This document shows, piece by piece, positions 33,186 to 44,560 of a stretch of 64,000 nt of DNA. Made by a program: the position numbers and the translations under genes. The notes beneath the pieces were generated by a model, which saw only the letters and a program-made list of their open reading frames with translations, was not told the origin of the DNA and made no database searches. The stretch is from Anastrepha obliqua (Eukaryota > Arthropoda > Insecta > Diptera > Tephritidae), in NCBI RefSeq assembly GCF_027943255.1, contig NC_072892.1:32325792-32389791 (forward strand), in the 5' to 3' direction. How positions within the stretch are numbered: the stretch's first letter is position 1; every line of letters begins with the position of its first letter.

Positions 33186-33804
33186 AAGTTACACAAATGC
33201 CCGCGTGCGTGCTCGTTTTGTGTTATACGAGGGTTGGCTTATATATGTTGCGCTAAATAATGAAAACACAGTGAAATAATAATGAAAATGTGTTTGGTGT
33301 TTTTCAAAAAATATTCTCCTTTTAAGGCAATAAAATTCTGCTTTCGCTTGAACCAAATCACCTTTTCCACTCAGAAGTGGATACCTCCAAAACGGCGTGT
33401 TTAAAGGCTTCAACAGCTTCTTTAGGCGTTGAAAAACGTTGACCTCGCAATTTATTTTTGATGTTCGGGAACAAAAAGAAATCACTAGATGTCAAAGCCG
33501 GGCTGTAAGGTGGATGACTACTGCATTAACTCGATCTTTTCAGTGCTCAAAAGCTCTGTTGTGTGAGCCGATACGTGCGAGCACGCATTGTCTTAGTGAA
33601 GGATGATTCGACTTCGACGGTTGGTTTTCCTTAAGGGGACAAATACCTCTAAACGGCCATATTTTCCCTGATTTACATTAAAATTATTTAAAATTAAGAA
33701 TATTTTTGAAGTGAAAACTTCTTTAGAATCGTTGGGAGTGATTTGAGACTCGATGAAACGAAAAAGCGACACTACGAAGCGTTATATGTTGATATACGGG
33801 TATG

Positions 33805-34075
33805 TGTGTGGCTGCGTACTGCTGAGCCACGCAGGTATAGTGAGTATTGTAGTATGTATACTACACTGCCTATTACTTGCTTTGGTGTTTAGTTCAAGCG
33901 TCATACGTATGTATGTTTGTATGTATGCTAGTACGTATGTGTGCGCGCCTGCGTATTACGGAGCCACGTTGAGCGAGAAGGCATTATGTATACCTATACT
34001 ACACTACCTAATACTGGCTTAGACCAAGCGTCCTACGAATGTTTGTGTGTATGTGAGTACGTCTGTGTAATATAC
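33805..34075. repeat. Two tandem units of about 130 bp
   Basis: Both units carry GAGCCACG, a TATACTACACT(G/A)CCTA block, a CAAGCGTC(A/C)TACG block and a TGTATGTATG/TGTGTATGTG block in the same order. Internal to the TTAA element. Confidence 0.7.
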
Positions 34076-34544
34076 GCGTTACGACGCTCATAATAGCAAC
34101 CGCGTGTGCTGTATTGCGTCTGTATTTTTATATTCGTAAATATTTTCATTTTTAAATATTTACCGCAATTGCAGGCGGTGTTGCAATATACCACAATCAA
34201 AGTGACGGTGCTCGTATTGTAACTCCTTTCTTCTTTATTAATGTCATAATTTCTGTATGAATTAAAAACAAATGGAAAAAAAATTCGCGGAATAAAAGCT
34301 AAAAAAAAATGAATTTTGGGGCGAATTTTCCTACTATTTTTGCTTCAAAAAAATTATTTTTTCGAAAAATTTTCGAAAACTTAAATTTACATAGAAAGTA
34401 ATATAATATTATAAAAAAGGTGTGTGAAAAATTTCAGGGAGATCGGTCAATAACTTTTCAAGTTATCGTGTATGCCAATTCGAAAAATATAGTTTTGAGA
34501 AAAACGCGTCTAAAGTCTCCCAGCGCTCGAACGCAAAGAATAGA

Positions 34545-34990
34545 GTTGTTGTTGTAGCAGTAACTTTGCCCTGTCAGTGTAGCGTAATCACCGGACGTCT
34601 TCGACTAGCTCATCTGACGGTAGGCCCAGGAAACTAGCTGTTTCGACGGGTTGGGTCCAGAGGGAGAGGGGTGTTAGATGAGTGTGTTTGATGGGGCATG
34701 TGAAAAGGTGGTTAGTGTCGTGCGGGGTACCTTCACATGCTGGACATATGTTTAGTATGTTCTGGATAGGTAGGAGTTTAACCTGCTACAGTATCCAGAA
34801 CGTAATTGTGCCAAGGTTACGTGGGAGAAGTTGGAGCTCTTCATCTGCAATTGGTGGTGGTTGGACTCCGATAACGGCATTAGGGGGTCGGGAGCTTAAG
34901 AAGGTGGTGAGAGCCTCCCGACGAATGTCGTTTATGGCCTTTCTGTACACTGTCCGAAGAATAGAGTCATCACGGTTGACGATCTATAAT
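34545..34990 (-). pseudogene. Jockey-type LINE 3' end, copy C
   Basis: Minus strand: NICPACEGTPHDTNHLFTCP, then MKPTHLTPLSLWTQPVETAS and FLGLPSDEL, ending at a (CAACAA)-type tail (34545). It extends further 5' than copy A (RRMSFMAFLYTV on the other strand marks the same span). Inserted in the TTAA element. Confidence 0.85.
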
Positions 34991-35195
34991 ATAAGAAATA
35001 CTTAAATTTACGTTCTAAATTTTTTTTGCCATATTCTTAAAGGATTATATTAACATTTTATGAAAAAAAAAATATAAAAAAATTGTTTACATTTCACAGG
35101 TATCTGTCCCCTTAATTCTCCAAAATCAAAAATAATAATTGAGCACCAATTAGAGGTGACGGTTTTAATTTTTTCTAGTGGTACAGTGGGGCGGC

Positions 35196-35285
35196 CGCCG
35201 TAGCCGAGTTGATTGGTGCGTGACTACTATTCCCGAGTGCGTAGGTTCGAATCTCCGTGCATGAAACAACAAAATGATAGAAAAA
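35196..35285 (+). mobile_element. Family S SINE, 5' head only
   Basis: GCCGTAGCCGAGTTGATTGGT (A box) and GTAGGTTCGAATCTCC (B box) are intact. It is truncated after about 90 bp, inside the mariner relic. Confidence 0.85.
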
Positions 35286-35439
35286 GGCATGGATGTACTT
35301 TGAACCACTGCGAATGAATTTTTTCAACATTTCTTTACACCAATCGACACGAGTCCGAGTTCTTTTTTGGACAGCTGTTAAATTATGCGGCATCCAATGT
35401 TAATGCAATTTTGAATTTATGCTGGTCTCACTAATCCTC

Positions 35440-36360
35440 AGGAATGCCAATTGATGCACACCATCGATTGTTTCTAGCACACCTATCATTTTTGAACGGG
35501 GAAAGATTACTTGGCAAATATTTTCTGGACTTTGGTCATTTAAGTATCATAACAGAGATACCGGATCAGAATATAATCTGTTCAGTAACAGATTACATTA
35601 TTCGAAAATGTGTTTTTAATCGTAGGTTGGAAATCATAATCTTACACCGCGGGTTGATCCCAGAAGTCTCAAATGGTTCACAGACGGTTCGAAAACAAAT
35701 AGTGGAGTCGGTGGGGCGCTTCCTAAAACATGAAAATCTCTGAACCAACGGGCAAATAGCCTAGCGTCTCTCAGGTTGAAATTCAAGCAATTTCAATCTG
35801 TGCGAGATTAAATCATTTGAGGGTTCACCCATAGCTCCATACTCGGACAGTTAAACTGCATTAAAGTCACTAACTTTACATTTTGCGGAATCAAAACTAG
35901 TGTACGAATGCATTAATAACCTAAACCAGCCTAGTGCAACCAATAAAATTGTACTTTGCTGGGCTTCGGGCCACTTTGGAATAAAAGGTAATGAAATTGC
36001 TGAGGAACTCGCTAGGATTTCACGGTCCAGAATCATACTGCGGTATCAGTTGGGAAGAAGCTAAATGCAGTTGCAATAGTTAGTTTTCTGACAGGTTACT
36101 ATTACTTAAATTACCATCCTCAAAAATTCAAATCGGGAATCAGACAGAGTGTCGACTTCTTCTAGATGATGATGAAACTACAGAGCTAATATTGTGTAAC
36201 TGTAATGCCATGGAAAAGACAAGACTGCAGATCTTTCATCGAGATCAAATGGATCCGAATGAAATCACGAACGCTCTTGTTGCCCGCAAGGCGGAGAATT
36301 TACCGAAAGCGTTTGGCTTTCAAGCACTTCCCAAGCTGAGGCAGGAAACAGCGAGGTGAT
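35440..36360 (+). pseudogene. LINE RNase H domain and C-terminus
   Basis: Interrupted frames show SLKWFTDGSKTNSGVGGA (first RNase H Asp), IVLCWASGHFGIKGNEIAEE and LARISRS, then a cluster with CRLLLDDDETTELILCNCNA and MEKTRLQIFHRDQMDPNEI. The order fits the end of an RNase H-encoding LINE (I/R1/LOA group). Multiple stops. Confidence 0.75.
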
Positions 36361-36439
36361 GATGTAATACATTTAAGGTAGTAGTGTCATTTACAATGTC
36401 AGTCACATAGGTGTTAGTATAGTCTCAGTAAGTAAATAT

Positions 36440-36930
36440 GTAGTCGTGAACTCTCCCGCCAGGCGAAACTAACACTCTACAAGACGCTCATGTTACCCGG
36501 GCTACTTTATCGCGCTGAGGCATGGGTTGTGTCGCAGACTGATGCAGCCCTTTTGGGGTATTCGAGAGAAAAATATTTCGGAAAGTCTTTGGTCCTCTTC
36601 GTATTAGCGATAACTACTAGCGCCGAATGAACCACGACCTGTATGAGCTCTACGACGATGTGGACATAGTGAAGTGCATCAATATTCAGCGCTTGCGCTG
36701 GATGGGCCACGTCGAGCGCATGGATGCACAAGCTCCAGTAAAGAAGGTGTTCGAATCGCAAATTGGAGGGAAACTACGTATGGGAAGACCAGGCCTCCGA
36801 TGGAAGGACCAAGTCGAGGGAACTCTATCATTGCTTTGTGTAACAAATTGGAGCAGAGCCGCCTGCCGAGACTTGTTGCAATCGGCCTTAATCCGGTAAA
36901 TCCTTTCCGGTCAATTCGGTTGTGATCCTT
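36440..36930 (+). pseudogene. LINE C-terminal relic
   Basis: SRQAKLTLYKTLMLPGLLY (with shift), AEAWVVSQTDAALLG, YELYDDVDIVKCINIQRLRW, MGHVERMDAQAPVKKVFES and RMGRPGLRWKDQVE. These blocks are the usual RT-distal part of CR1/L2/RTE-like LINEs. Frame change near 36560. Confidence 0.8.
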
Positions 36931-37002
36931 GATCAGGCCAAATAAGTACGTAAGTTAGTGCCAGTCAATAGGACCAGCTTGAATTACTTCTAAAACATGT
37001 AG

Positions 37003-38700
37003 TAGGTTAGGTTAGGTAGAAGCGGTTGTCCAGTGGGACACACTCAGGCTCATAGCCCATTGTGATGCCGCGTGGGGAGCTTTCCCTAGTTGTCCTAAAA
37101 CCATTGTGTGCTTTTCAAAAATTTTAGAATATCTCCTATTTCTGCGGAACTGAGATCTTCCAATTCGTTAAAAAATTGTTTGCCTAGAATAGCAAATCTC
37201 CGTCTGGATTGTCTCTTCCTCTTCCTCATAAAGACAACTTCTACAGAAGTCGTGTGCTTGCACACCCATCCTTTGGCGTGCCTACCTATTAGGCAATGCC
37301 CCGTTATGACTGAAATAAGTGTGCTAAGACTGTGTTTATTTTGGCTTAGCAAAGATTCTGTGTGTTTAGCACTAAGGGTCGGTCACAGTTGATGGGCGAT
37401 TTTGCAGGTGGCTTCATTACGTTTGCTTTCTTTACGATTTCTTCAAGGATAAGTAGCTTACATGTTTGTAAGGGTATGCCCATGTCATTGTCTATATACT
37501 CATCGGTCAACTTGGTGCCGAGTCTCACTAGTTCATCGGCTCCACAGTTACCCTCAATGTCGCGATGGCAAGGAACGCATATTATCCTTAGGCGAAATGG
37601 CTCGGCCATCTCGTTAAGAGATGTGCGGCATTTCATGGCTACCTTGGAGGTTGTCGACTGCTTTTATCGCCGCCTGACTGTCAGTGAAAATGTAGATGCC
37701 ATTTCCAGATATTGCATCACACTGTACCAGTGTCGCGGCTTTCGCTATTGCCATCAGTTCGGCCTGAAAGACACTACAGTAGTCGGATAGCCGAAAACTG
37801 AAGGAGATCCCCAGATGCTCGGAATAAACACCTCCGCCCACCCTGCCCTAGAGCTTTGAGTCATCTGTGTATACATGGATAGACTCGCCCTGTCTTACAT
37901 CGTCTCGTTCTCACTCTTCCCTTAAGGGGCCAGGGTGGGAGGGTGGTGAACGATGTAATGGCAAGTGTGGGCGGTAGTGCATAGTCCACCAATCCGGGCA
38001 TCTACGAAGTGCCAGCCAGGATTTTGCCGTGACCGTAGTTCTTATTTGACCACTTACTTAGAGTGTTCAGGCTTATTGCCGTGCTGCGCGCGATATATTT
38101 TGCCTGCAAATCTACCGGTAGGAAGTTTAAAGTCGCATATAATGCTTTCGATGGTGTGGTTGACATCGTGCCAGTTATGAGAACAGATGCTAGTCTCTGA
38201 ACCTTGTCAAGTTTTTTGATGTTCACCCCCTTCTCAAGGGCATTCCACCATATTACAATGCCATAGTAGAGAATAGGCCTAACCACTGCCGTGTACAGCC
38301 AGTGTATCATTCTGGGTTCCAATCCCCATCCCTTTCCAATTAGCCTTCCGCAGGAGTACAACATCATCATATATTTGCGTACTCTATCTGCGACTGCGAG
38401 CCCCCAATTTAGCTTTCTATCCAGTACAAATCCTAGATATTTCGCCTTTTCTGTTACTCTAAGTGTTTCCCTCATAGGAATATGTGTTTAAGAGCAGGTG
38501 TTTTATGTTTTCTGCTAAATAGTATCAGATCCGTTTTTTCCGGATTTACATCAAGTCCTCGACTTTTACACCAAAGTGATAGTCTGTTGAGGGATCTTTG
38601 TTGAAGATTGCATAAAGTTGGAAGGTGCTTCCCCGAGATTTCTATAACAACATCATCATCATCAATCAACAAACATGTAGTAGGACACAAAAGATCTTTT
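37003..38700 (-). mobile_element. 5'-truncated RNase H LINE with (CCTAA)n tail
   Basis: Minus strand in order: DDDVVIEISGKHLPTL (38690, remnant of the YADD box), RGLDVNPEKTDLILFSRKHK, KYLGFVLDRKLNWG, WLYTAVVRPILYYGIVIWWN, RLASVLITGTMSTTPSKAL, then RNase H (CSVFQAELMAIAKAATL, IFTDSQAAIKAV, CVPCHRDIEGNCGADELVRL) and a 3' UTR ending in CTACCTAACCTAACCTA. Frame breaks separate 38690-38472, 38475-38002, 37841-37614 and 37636-37346. A typical 5' truncation. Confidence 0.85.
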
Positions 38701-38765
38701 AGGTCGAAGTGTCGGCTATCGGGCCCCCTAAATAAAAAAAATAAATGGCACGCACACTTTTATTA

Positions 38766-38804
38766 GGTGTTTGGCTGATCTCCTCCTCTTATTTGTGGTG
38801 TGCG
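38766..38804 (-). mobile_element. Family S SINE 3' fragment
   Basis: Reverse complement of the CACCACAAATAAGAGGAGGA and GCCAAACACC segment. It lies opposite in orientation to the fragment at 38840. Confidence 0.6.
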
Positions 38805-38839
38805 TAGGTCGCTAACAAAGTCACTACGGTTGGGGAGAA

Positions 38840-38920
38840 AGTTTTTTCTAATAGTGGCCGTCCCTCGGCAGGCAATGTCAAGCCTTCAATTGTATTTCTG
38901 CCATGAAAAAGATCCTCATT
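38840..38920 (+). mobile_element. Family S SINE middle fragment
   Basis: CTAATAGTGGCCGTCCCTCG, GGCAGGCAATGTCAAGCC and TGTATTTCTGCCATGAAAAA in family order, with the B-box region missing. Confidence 0.75.
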
Positions 38921-38939
38921 GGGCACATTATGGATACAA

Positions 38940-41455
38940 AATTATCATTATTATTGTGGGCTAGATGCTATCTACATTTACTTCCCTTTACCATCCTCCC
39001 ACTTCCATCAGTTCACACCATACATTGATTGCACTGCCTTCGAAAAACTATAAAAATTTTATTTGTATGACCTCAAATTCATCACGTTTTCTATAAACCC
39101 AGAGTTTTTTTATTATTGCAAGTGCAAAAAAAAAAAAAATATCTCTACTCAATAAAAAGTATGCTTGCATGAATTTTAGATGATCAAAACGCAAATGAAG
39201 TGATCGTTAAAAGGGAACGTGTCATTTTATTCGGCGAAATCACTTAACACCCTCGAAACTTCGAAATTGCCACTCTCGATGGCGCGAATAACAAAGCGCA
39301 GCATACATTAGTGGCTTGTGACATAATTGAGCGTGTGATACCGAAAATTGTCCAACACCCTACTCAATCAAAGGCGAGCTAAAAACAACAACAAACCCAA
39401 AAATACCAAAAAAAAAAAAATAAAACTACTTGTTAAATCTGAGCTCGACAGCCAAGTGGTAGCGACGACCGAGAACAAAACAAAAATATAAACAACAAAA
39501 TTCAGTGAACGCTCCTTTTTCCAGCGTAATCCAACGCGTGGTGGTTTTTAATCGCTTGTTTAGAATCTTCGCTGGAAGTAGAGCCGCCAAGCGCGCGCAG
39601 AATTCTCACATAATTCTCAATTTCAGTGTATTAAATGCGTACGCCGCTTTATCGCTGATCAACAATCTTGAAGGATTAAGGCGCGATAATGATCCCAATG
39701 ATGCCAAGCAGCCGGGGCTCAGCCATATACAACCACCTTTTCGGTTGAATCTTCAAAAAGTTGGAGTAATCGGCAACTCGGAGATTGAACGCGTTCGAAA
39801 TACCCACCAACTACCAAAGTTGGGCGCTTTATCGCTGCACTCATCAGCAGCGGCGTCAAATATGAGTTGAAGTGTGTGAATGCGTGTGCGTGCGCGTGTG
39901 TGCGATTGATGCCCGCCCAAAGCGCGCACTTACCGATGCATTCTTGCCACAAGTTGGCGACACTGTTGGATTGAATTCTTGCATCTACACTCCTGCCACA
40001 AAACGAATGACTTCCACCGACAAAACCGACAACCGTCCGTTCGTCCGTCCACCCGTTTGTACGAAGTGCTCTTCTACATATTTTCGTACACACAAACATG
40101 GATGGGTGCTACTTTCTGGCGCTTTCAAATTAAAGCCCAAATCAACCAAAATGCTGATGAAGAAAAGATGGTCGCATTGCTGCTGCCGCTGCTGTTGTTG
40201 TTGTTCCTTTCCTTTTGATTTTATTTCTCTTTTAGGTGTTTATTCTTACTTTGTTTCCAACGTATCTGGTTTTTATGCAATTGTCTCATCTCGGAGTTAA
40301 TCACCTCAAATGTATTTTGACTTTTATAACGCTTCCAAACAGAAATACAAACAACAACAACGTGCAACAACCACTGCCAGAACACCAATACGTAGTTGTT
40401 GTTAAATTGTCCGATCTTCCACGTATTCTGGCAGCCAGCCGCCCAACTAATGTTCTCGGTTTGGTAATATGAGAAGCGCGCAATCATAGGCGCTTAGAGA
40501 ATCTCCAATCTTTGTTCAGCCCAGCTTCGCGCATTCTTTGTGGACAACAGGATCGCATTGGGTTGTCATTAGTGGACAGAACTTTCGTGTTGTTATTATT
40601 TCTATGCTTGTGACACATAGTCGCACGCAGGCACAAGAATTGTCTAATTGATTTTGTGCATTTGTATACGATTTGTTGCTTTTTATTAATTGTTATTGTT
40701 GTTAATTTCAATAAATTCTACAAGCAGGTAACCCTCGCCCATATCTCCGGACCAGGCTGCTTTAATTGATATTTGATATTTACTGCGCTTTTTGTCTTTG
40801 TTTTTGTTTGTGTACTTCATTTACTTTATAACAAATTAGTATCATTAAAAATTATCTCCGAGGTGCATTGCGCATGATCTACTGTACGGATGCAGGTTTC
40901 TTGCCCAACTCACTCACTGCTCACCCCACTTGTTTACCCCACCAGAGAAATTAGTAAAGTTAAGAATTTACATACCGCACATTTTCCTAGTAAATTCTGA
41001 AGCTAAACAAATACTTTCTTTGTGTGGTTATCTAATAGTTGGGTATTCATTTCCATTATCGCCAAGTTTTCTGTAGACTTATGTATGTATGTATGCACAT
41101 TTTCTCCGGCTTTATTCGATACTCTTAAGCTCAGTCGGTTAAGTTTTGATAAAGGCCATTTTCGGTAGTTAACGTCATTTGTTGTTATTTACAACGACAT
41201 ATTTTACATAATTTAATTATCGTACTTACATGAAACTTTTGTAAGCTTGAACTTGTGGGGTCAATTTACAGATGAAGATAGGCCGTTTGGGATGGCCCTC
41301 ACTTCCCTCTGATGATATAATTAATTTAATAAGTTGTTTGTCCATTAAGTTAATAGATTAAATGGAAAAGCTTTGGCGCTAAGTAGCATTTTAGGCATTC
41401 GCTTCTTTGGTGGCAAACAAGTAGCAGTTATTTGAATTAAAATGTTTAATTGTAC
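38940..41455. other. Unassigned region, possibly unique host DNA
   Basis: Contains AAC-rich and CA-rich stretches (39380-39510), a GTGTGCG run (39870-39905) and GCTGCTGTT repeats (40175-40206). Long frames at 39505-39870 and 39872-40300 show no recognised domain. A TCAGTG initiator-like motif lies at 39502. Confidence 0.4.
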
Positions 41456-41579
41456 ATACGAGGTTCGTTCAAAAAATAAGATGCATTTTCAAATTTCGCG
41501 AGTTTCTGCTAACGAAAAAACGAAGAAGTTGCATCGAATTTTGTGTAAAAAATAGAATTAAATTAAAAAAACACTTGAA

Positions 41580-42960
41580 ATGGTGACAGTGGCATACGGT
41601 GAGAGTACTTTGAGTCAAAAAAATGTTTACGAGCGGTACAAACTTTTCACTGAAGGTCGAGAAGATGTGAATGACGACGTTCGCTCTGGACGCCTCAGCA
41701 CATCAACAACCGATGAAAATGTTGAGAAAGTGAAGAAAATTGTTATGGAGAGTCGTCGAATTACAAATAGAGAAGTTGCTGAGGAAGTCGGCATATCGGT
41801 TGGCTCATGCCATGCAATCTTTTCGGAAATTTTGGGTATGAAACGTGTGGCAGTGAAGTTCGCTCCAAAATTGCTGAATCTTGACCAAAAACAACGTCGC
41901 ATGAGCATCGCTCAGAAATTGTTGAATGACGTCAACGATGATCCAGATTTGCTTAAAAGGGTCATAACTGATGACGAATCATGAGTATATGATTATGACA
42001 TCGAATCCAAAGCCCAATCGTCCCAATGGAAGAGTCCAGCAGAGCCAAGACCAAAAAAAAAGCACGTCAAGATCAATCAAATATCAAGGTTTTGCTCTCT
42101 ATTTCGTCGATTACCACGGCGTAGTACACCAGTAGTTCTTACCACAAGGTTGTACGGTAAATAAGGAGAATTACCTTGAAGTTATGCACAGTTTGCCTGA
42201 AACAATATGAAAAAAAAACGCCCGGAATTGTGGAAAAATAATTCATGGGTTTTGTATCATGATAATGCACCTGCTGCTCACCTTTTCTTGTGAGAGATTA
42301 TTTGGCCAAAAACTACACATGATAACCGTATTCACCAAATTTGGCCCTCTGCGACTTTTTCCTGTTTCCAAGATTGAAGAGACCCATGAAAGGACGGCGT
42401 TTTGCGACGATTGAGGAAATAAAAACCGAATCGCTGACGGAGCTCAAGGATATGCCAAAAAGTGCATATCAGAGCTGCTTCTAGGATTAAAAAAACCCTG
42501 GTACAAGTGGGTGTTATCTATCGCTATCGAGAGATGTGTAACGATTTTTTAGGTGAACACAATTGGCCACCGAGATCTTGTGATTTAACACCTTGTGACT
42601 TTTTTCTTTGGGGCCACGTGAAAGTGAAGGTTCACGCCAACAGCCCAGGGTCGATTCAAGACCTCAAAGATGGAAGTCGTGTGGCTATCGAGGACATAGG
42701 GCAGTCACTTTGCAATTCGGTTATGGAAAATTTCATGAAAAGGTTATTGTCCTGTAAGCGTGGTCGTGGCGGTCTTTTGCCTGATGTTATTTTCCACTAT
42801 TAACGGCATACCTTCTTCTTTATAATGAAATAAGCATTCGATCATCTATATTAAAAATAGCATTTATCTTTGAATATCAAAATAACACCTCTTATTAGAT
42901 AACTCTTTATCTGAGGGGGGGCTACTTTGAAAAAGATAAAATAGAAATTGATGAATACAC
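41580..42960 (+). pseudogene. Mariner transposase, inactivated and interrupted
   Basis: The open part (41580-41984) reads MVTVAYGESTLSQKNVYERY, TEGREDVNDDVRSGRLSTST and KRVAVKFAPKLLNLDQKQRR, ending VITDDES where Trp of DESW is a stop (TGA). Further blocks follow in other frames (RPMKGRRFATIEEIK, KSAYQSCF). The C-terminal block YFEKDKIEIDE appears after the nested insertion at about 42920. Confidence 0.85.
42510..42911 (+). mobile_element. DD41D fragment nested in mariner
   Basis: The right end (reversed TAAAGAGTTATCTAATAAGA) corresponds to the terminus of the 27766 element; the left terminus is trimmed. Coding: GEHNWPPRSCDLTPCDFFLW, GHVKVKVHANSPGSIQDLKD, GQSLCNSVMENFMKRLLSCK. The segment with the second Asp is deleted. 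Confidence 0.8.
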
Positions 42961-43014
42961 AAATATTTTTTGAGAAAAATGAAAATTAACCTTATGTTTT
43001 GAACACACCTCGTA

Positions 43015-44260
43015 TATGGGTATACAATAGCCTTAATGAAGAACTCTCAGAAATCGTAGAATCTCTTACATGAACCCAAATTAAGACGAAAGCGAAAAGT
43101 AGACAACATCGACAAACATTTGTGTCGGCACTATGCGCTAAAAGCCGGCGCTCTAGCAAATAATAATAATAACAATAACAATAATAATAATTCAAATATC
43201 AAATATTACATGGCGTCACCGAGACTCAATGACTCTGCTGCCTAGATCCGACTATATTCGAGCAATAGCGGTGGATGCCCTGAATGCCACATTCGCAATG
43301 ATACGAAAAGATATCAGAGTATCATTTTTGGGCTTTTTTGAAACGGGGAGGAGAATTAAATAAATAGAGGAGATTAAATAATACCGATCTTTACATATTT
43401 TATAACAAATTTGCGAAGAAGTGCGTTTTTCTATGCAAATTCAATGGCAATTTCAAAACGATGGTTAAATATAAAAAAAAAAACAGCATACGGAATTCAG
43501 TTTTTGGTCATTGAACAAATTTAGGAGGTAGTATCAGAATAAAAAATCTTGTTTTTGTGCCTTTCTAATGTAGATACGTTCAGTTCAGCGCAAGATATGC
43601 AAAGTCGGCCTTCTCAAAACCCTTCTGGCCAAGGTTTGGTTGTTTGTGGTCGATAAAGTTTTTTAGGCTGACAAAGCCGCAACTCTTGATAGTGAATCCA
43701 TGTGATTCGGCATTAAATTAAATCCATTTTGGTAGTTGCTTTGTGTGGAATCAATTCCTTATTCACTCTTCCGCTGAGGCTATCATTCAAACTCATCTTT
43801 CTTCCTTTATCAGTTATCCTAAGATCTCAGCTGTTTACGACGTTTCTCCCAATTTTAATGATAGTTACCGTTCAATGCGTCTGTTTGCACTTTCTTTTAA
43901 TCATTTTTTTTTTTGTTTTTGTTTTATTACAAAAATTTAAATATCTTATATATAGACACACAATGTTTGTTGACACTTTAACTAGTTTAAAAGCAATTAA
44001 CAAACAGTGTGATTTTAACAATTTTGGGTTGTTTTTATGAATAGAATTTTAAAATCTCTTCTTTATATTAACAACCAATAAGATGCTGGTTTTTTTCGCT
44101 GGAGTCGTCGGGTTTGTTTGAAGTTTGTTGGCTTCCTCGTTAAAATCACTGGAAAAATAGTGTTGCCAGGTTTTCGAAATATAAAAAAAAATTATTGTTA
44201 AATTAACGGCACTTTTTAAAAAATGTATTAAAATATTCGATGCAAAAAATATTAAAATAT
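43015..44260. other. Unassigned AT-rich region
   Basis: (AAT/AAC)n at 43161-43190 and T-rich stretches. No recognised feature. Confidence 0.5.
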
Positions 44261-44265
44261 TTGTC

Positions 44266-44560
44266 TAGGGTTGTCACCTACCGACAAAAAATTACAAGGA
44301 TGGTATTTAAATATATTAACACATACGTATTTAAAAAAATATATACTATACTTGTATACCATAGTTTTTTGTAGGATTGCCACCTATCGGCAAATAATTA
44401 TTTTTAAATATACCAACGCATTCAATGTAATAACAGTGCCATCAAGCGGAATGTATTTAAAATACCACACTTTTATGTAGGGTTGCCACCTATCAAAAAA
44501 GAATTGATTATTATTAAATTGGTGGATTGTAAATCGTCCTTTGCCATTGAATTTTCAAAT
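44266..44560. repeat. 106-bp tandem repeat, about 2.7 units
   Basis: TAGG(G/A)TTG(T/C)CACCTA recurs at 44266, 44372 and 44478, exactly 106 bp apart. Each is followed by a CGGCAAAAAATTA-like segment and a TTTAAATATA-rich half. Looser matches to the motif lie near 44690 and 45116. Confidence 0.85.

Larger units (their letters stand above)
33635..35111. mobile_element. TTAA-flanked DNA element, 1,477 bp, non-autonomous
   Basis: Ends GGGGACAAATACC and, reversed, GGGGACAGATACC; flanks TTAA (33631-33634, 35112-35115). No transposase frame of its own. It contains two imperfect units of about 130 bp (33805-34075), AT-rich sequence and a Jockey-type LINE end (34545-34990). An older inverted copy lies at 540-1335. 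A piggyBac- or Kolobok-type mobiliser is implied by the TTAA target. Confidence 0.85.
33190..35395 (-). pseudogene. Mariner transposase split by two insertions
   Basis: Reading the minus strand: MPHNLTAVQKRTRTRVDWCK and EMLKKFIRSGSKYIHAF (35395-35288), then a SINE, then TVPLEKIKTVTSNWCSIII and FDFGEL (35187-35116), then a TTAA element, then RKTNRRSRIILH, stop, DNACSHVSAHTT, PYSPALTSSDFFLFPNIKNK and LRGQRFSTPKEAVEAFKHAV (33630-33300). The frame is continuous across the TTAA insertion if one TTAA is counted. About 50 codons are missing around the SINE. A mariner-like terminus (TACGAGGGTTGGCTTATATA) lies near 33226. Confidence 0.85.
41459..43012 (+). mobile_element. Mariner element with nested DD41D piece
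   Basis: Ends CGAGGTTCGTTCAAAA and, reversed, CGAGGTGTGTTCAAAA, flanked by TA (41457-41458, 43013-43014). Related to the element at 24100. 1,554 bp, longer than normal because about 400 bp of DD41D sequence lies at 42510-42911. Confidence 0.85.

Noticed and set aside
39495..39540. TCAGTG as a core-promoter initiator
   Set aside because: The motif is short and no TATA or exact downstream element stands at the right distance; too weak to call a promoter.
39505..40300. Two overlapping long frames (121 and 142 codons) as possible host exons
   Set aside because: The translations lack domain features and contain Cys-run and GTG-repeat artefacts; kept only as unassigned sequence.
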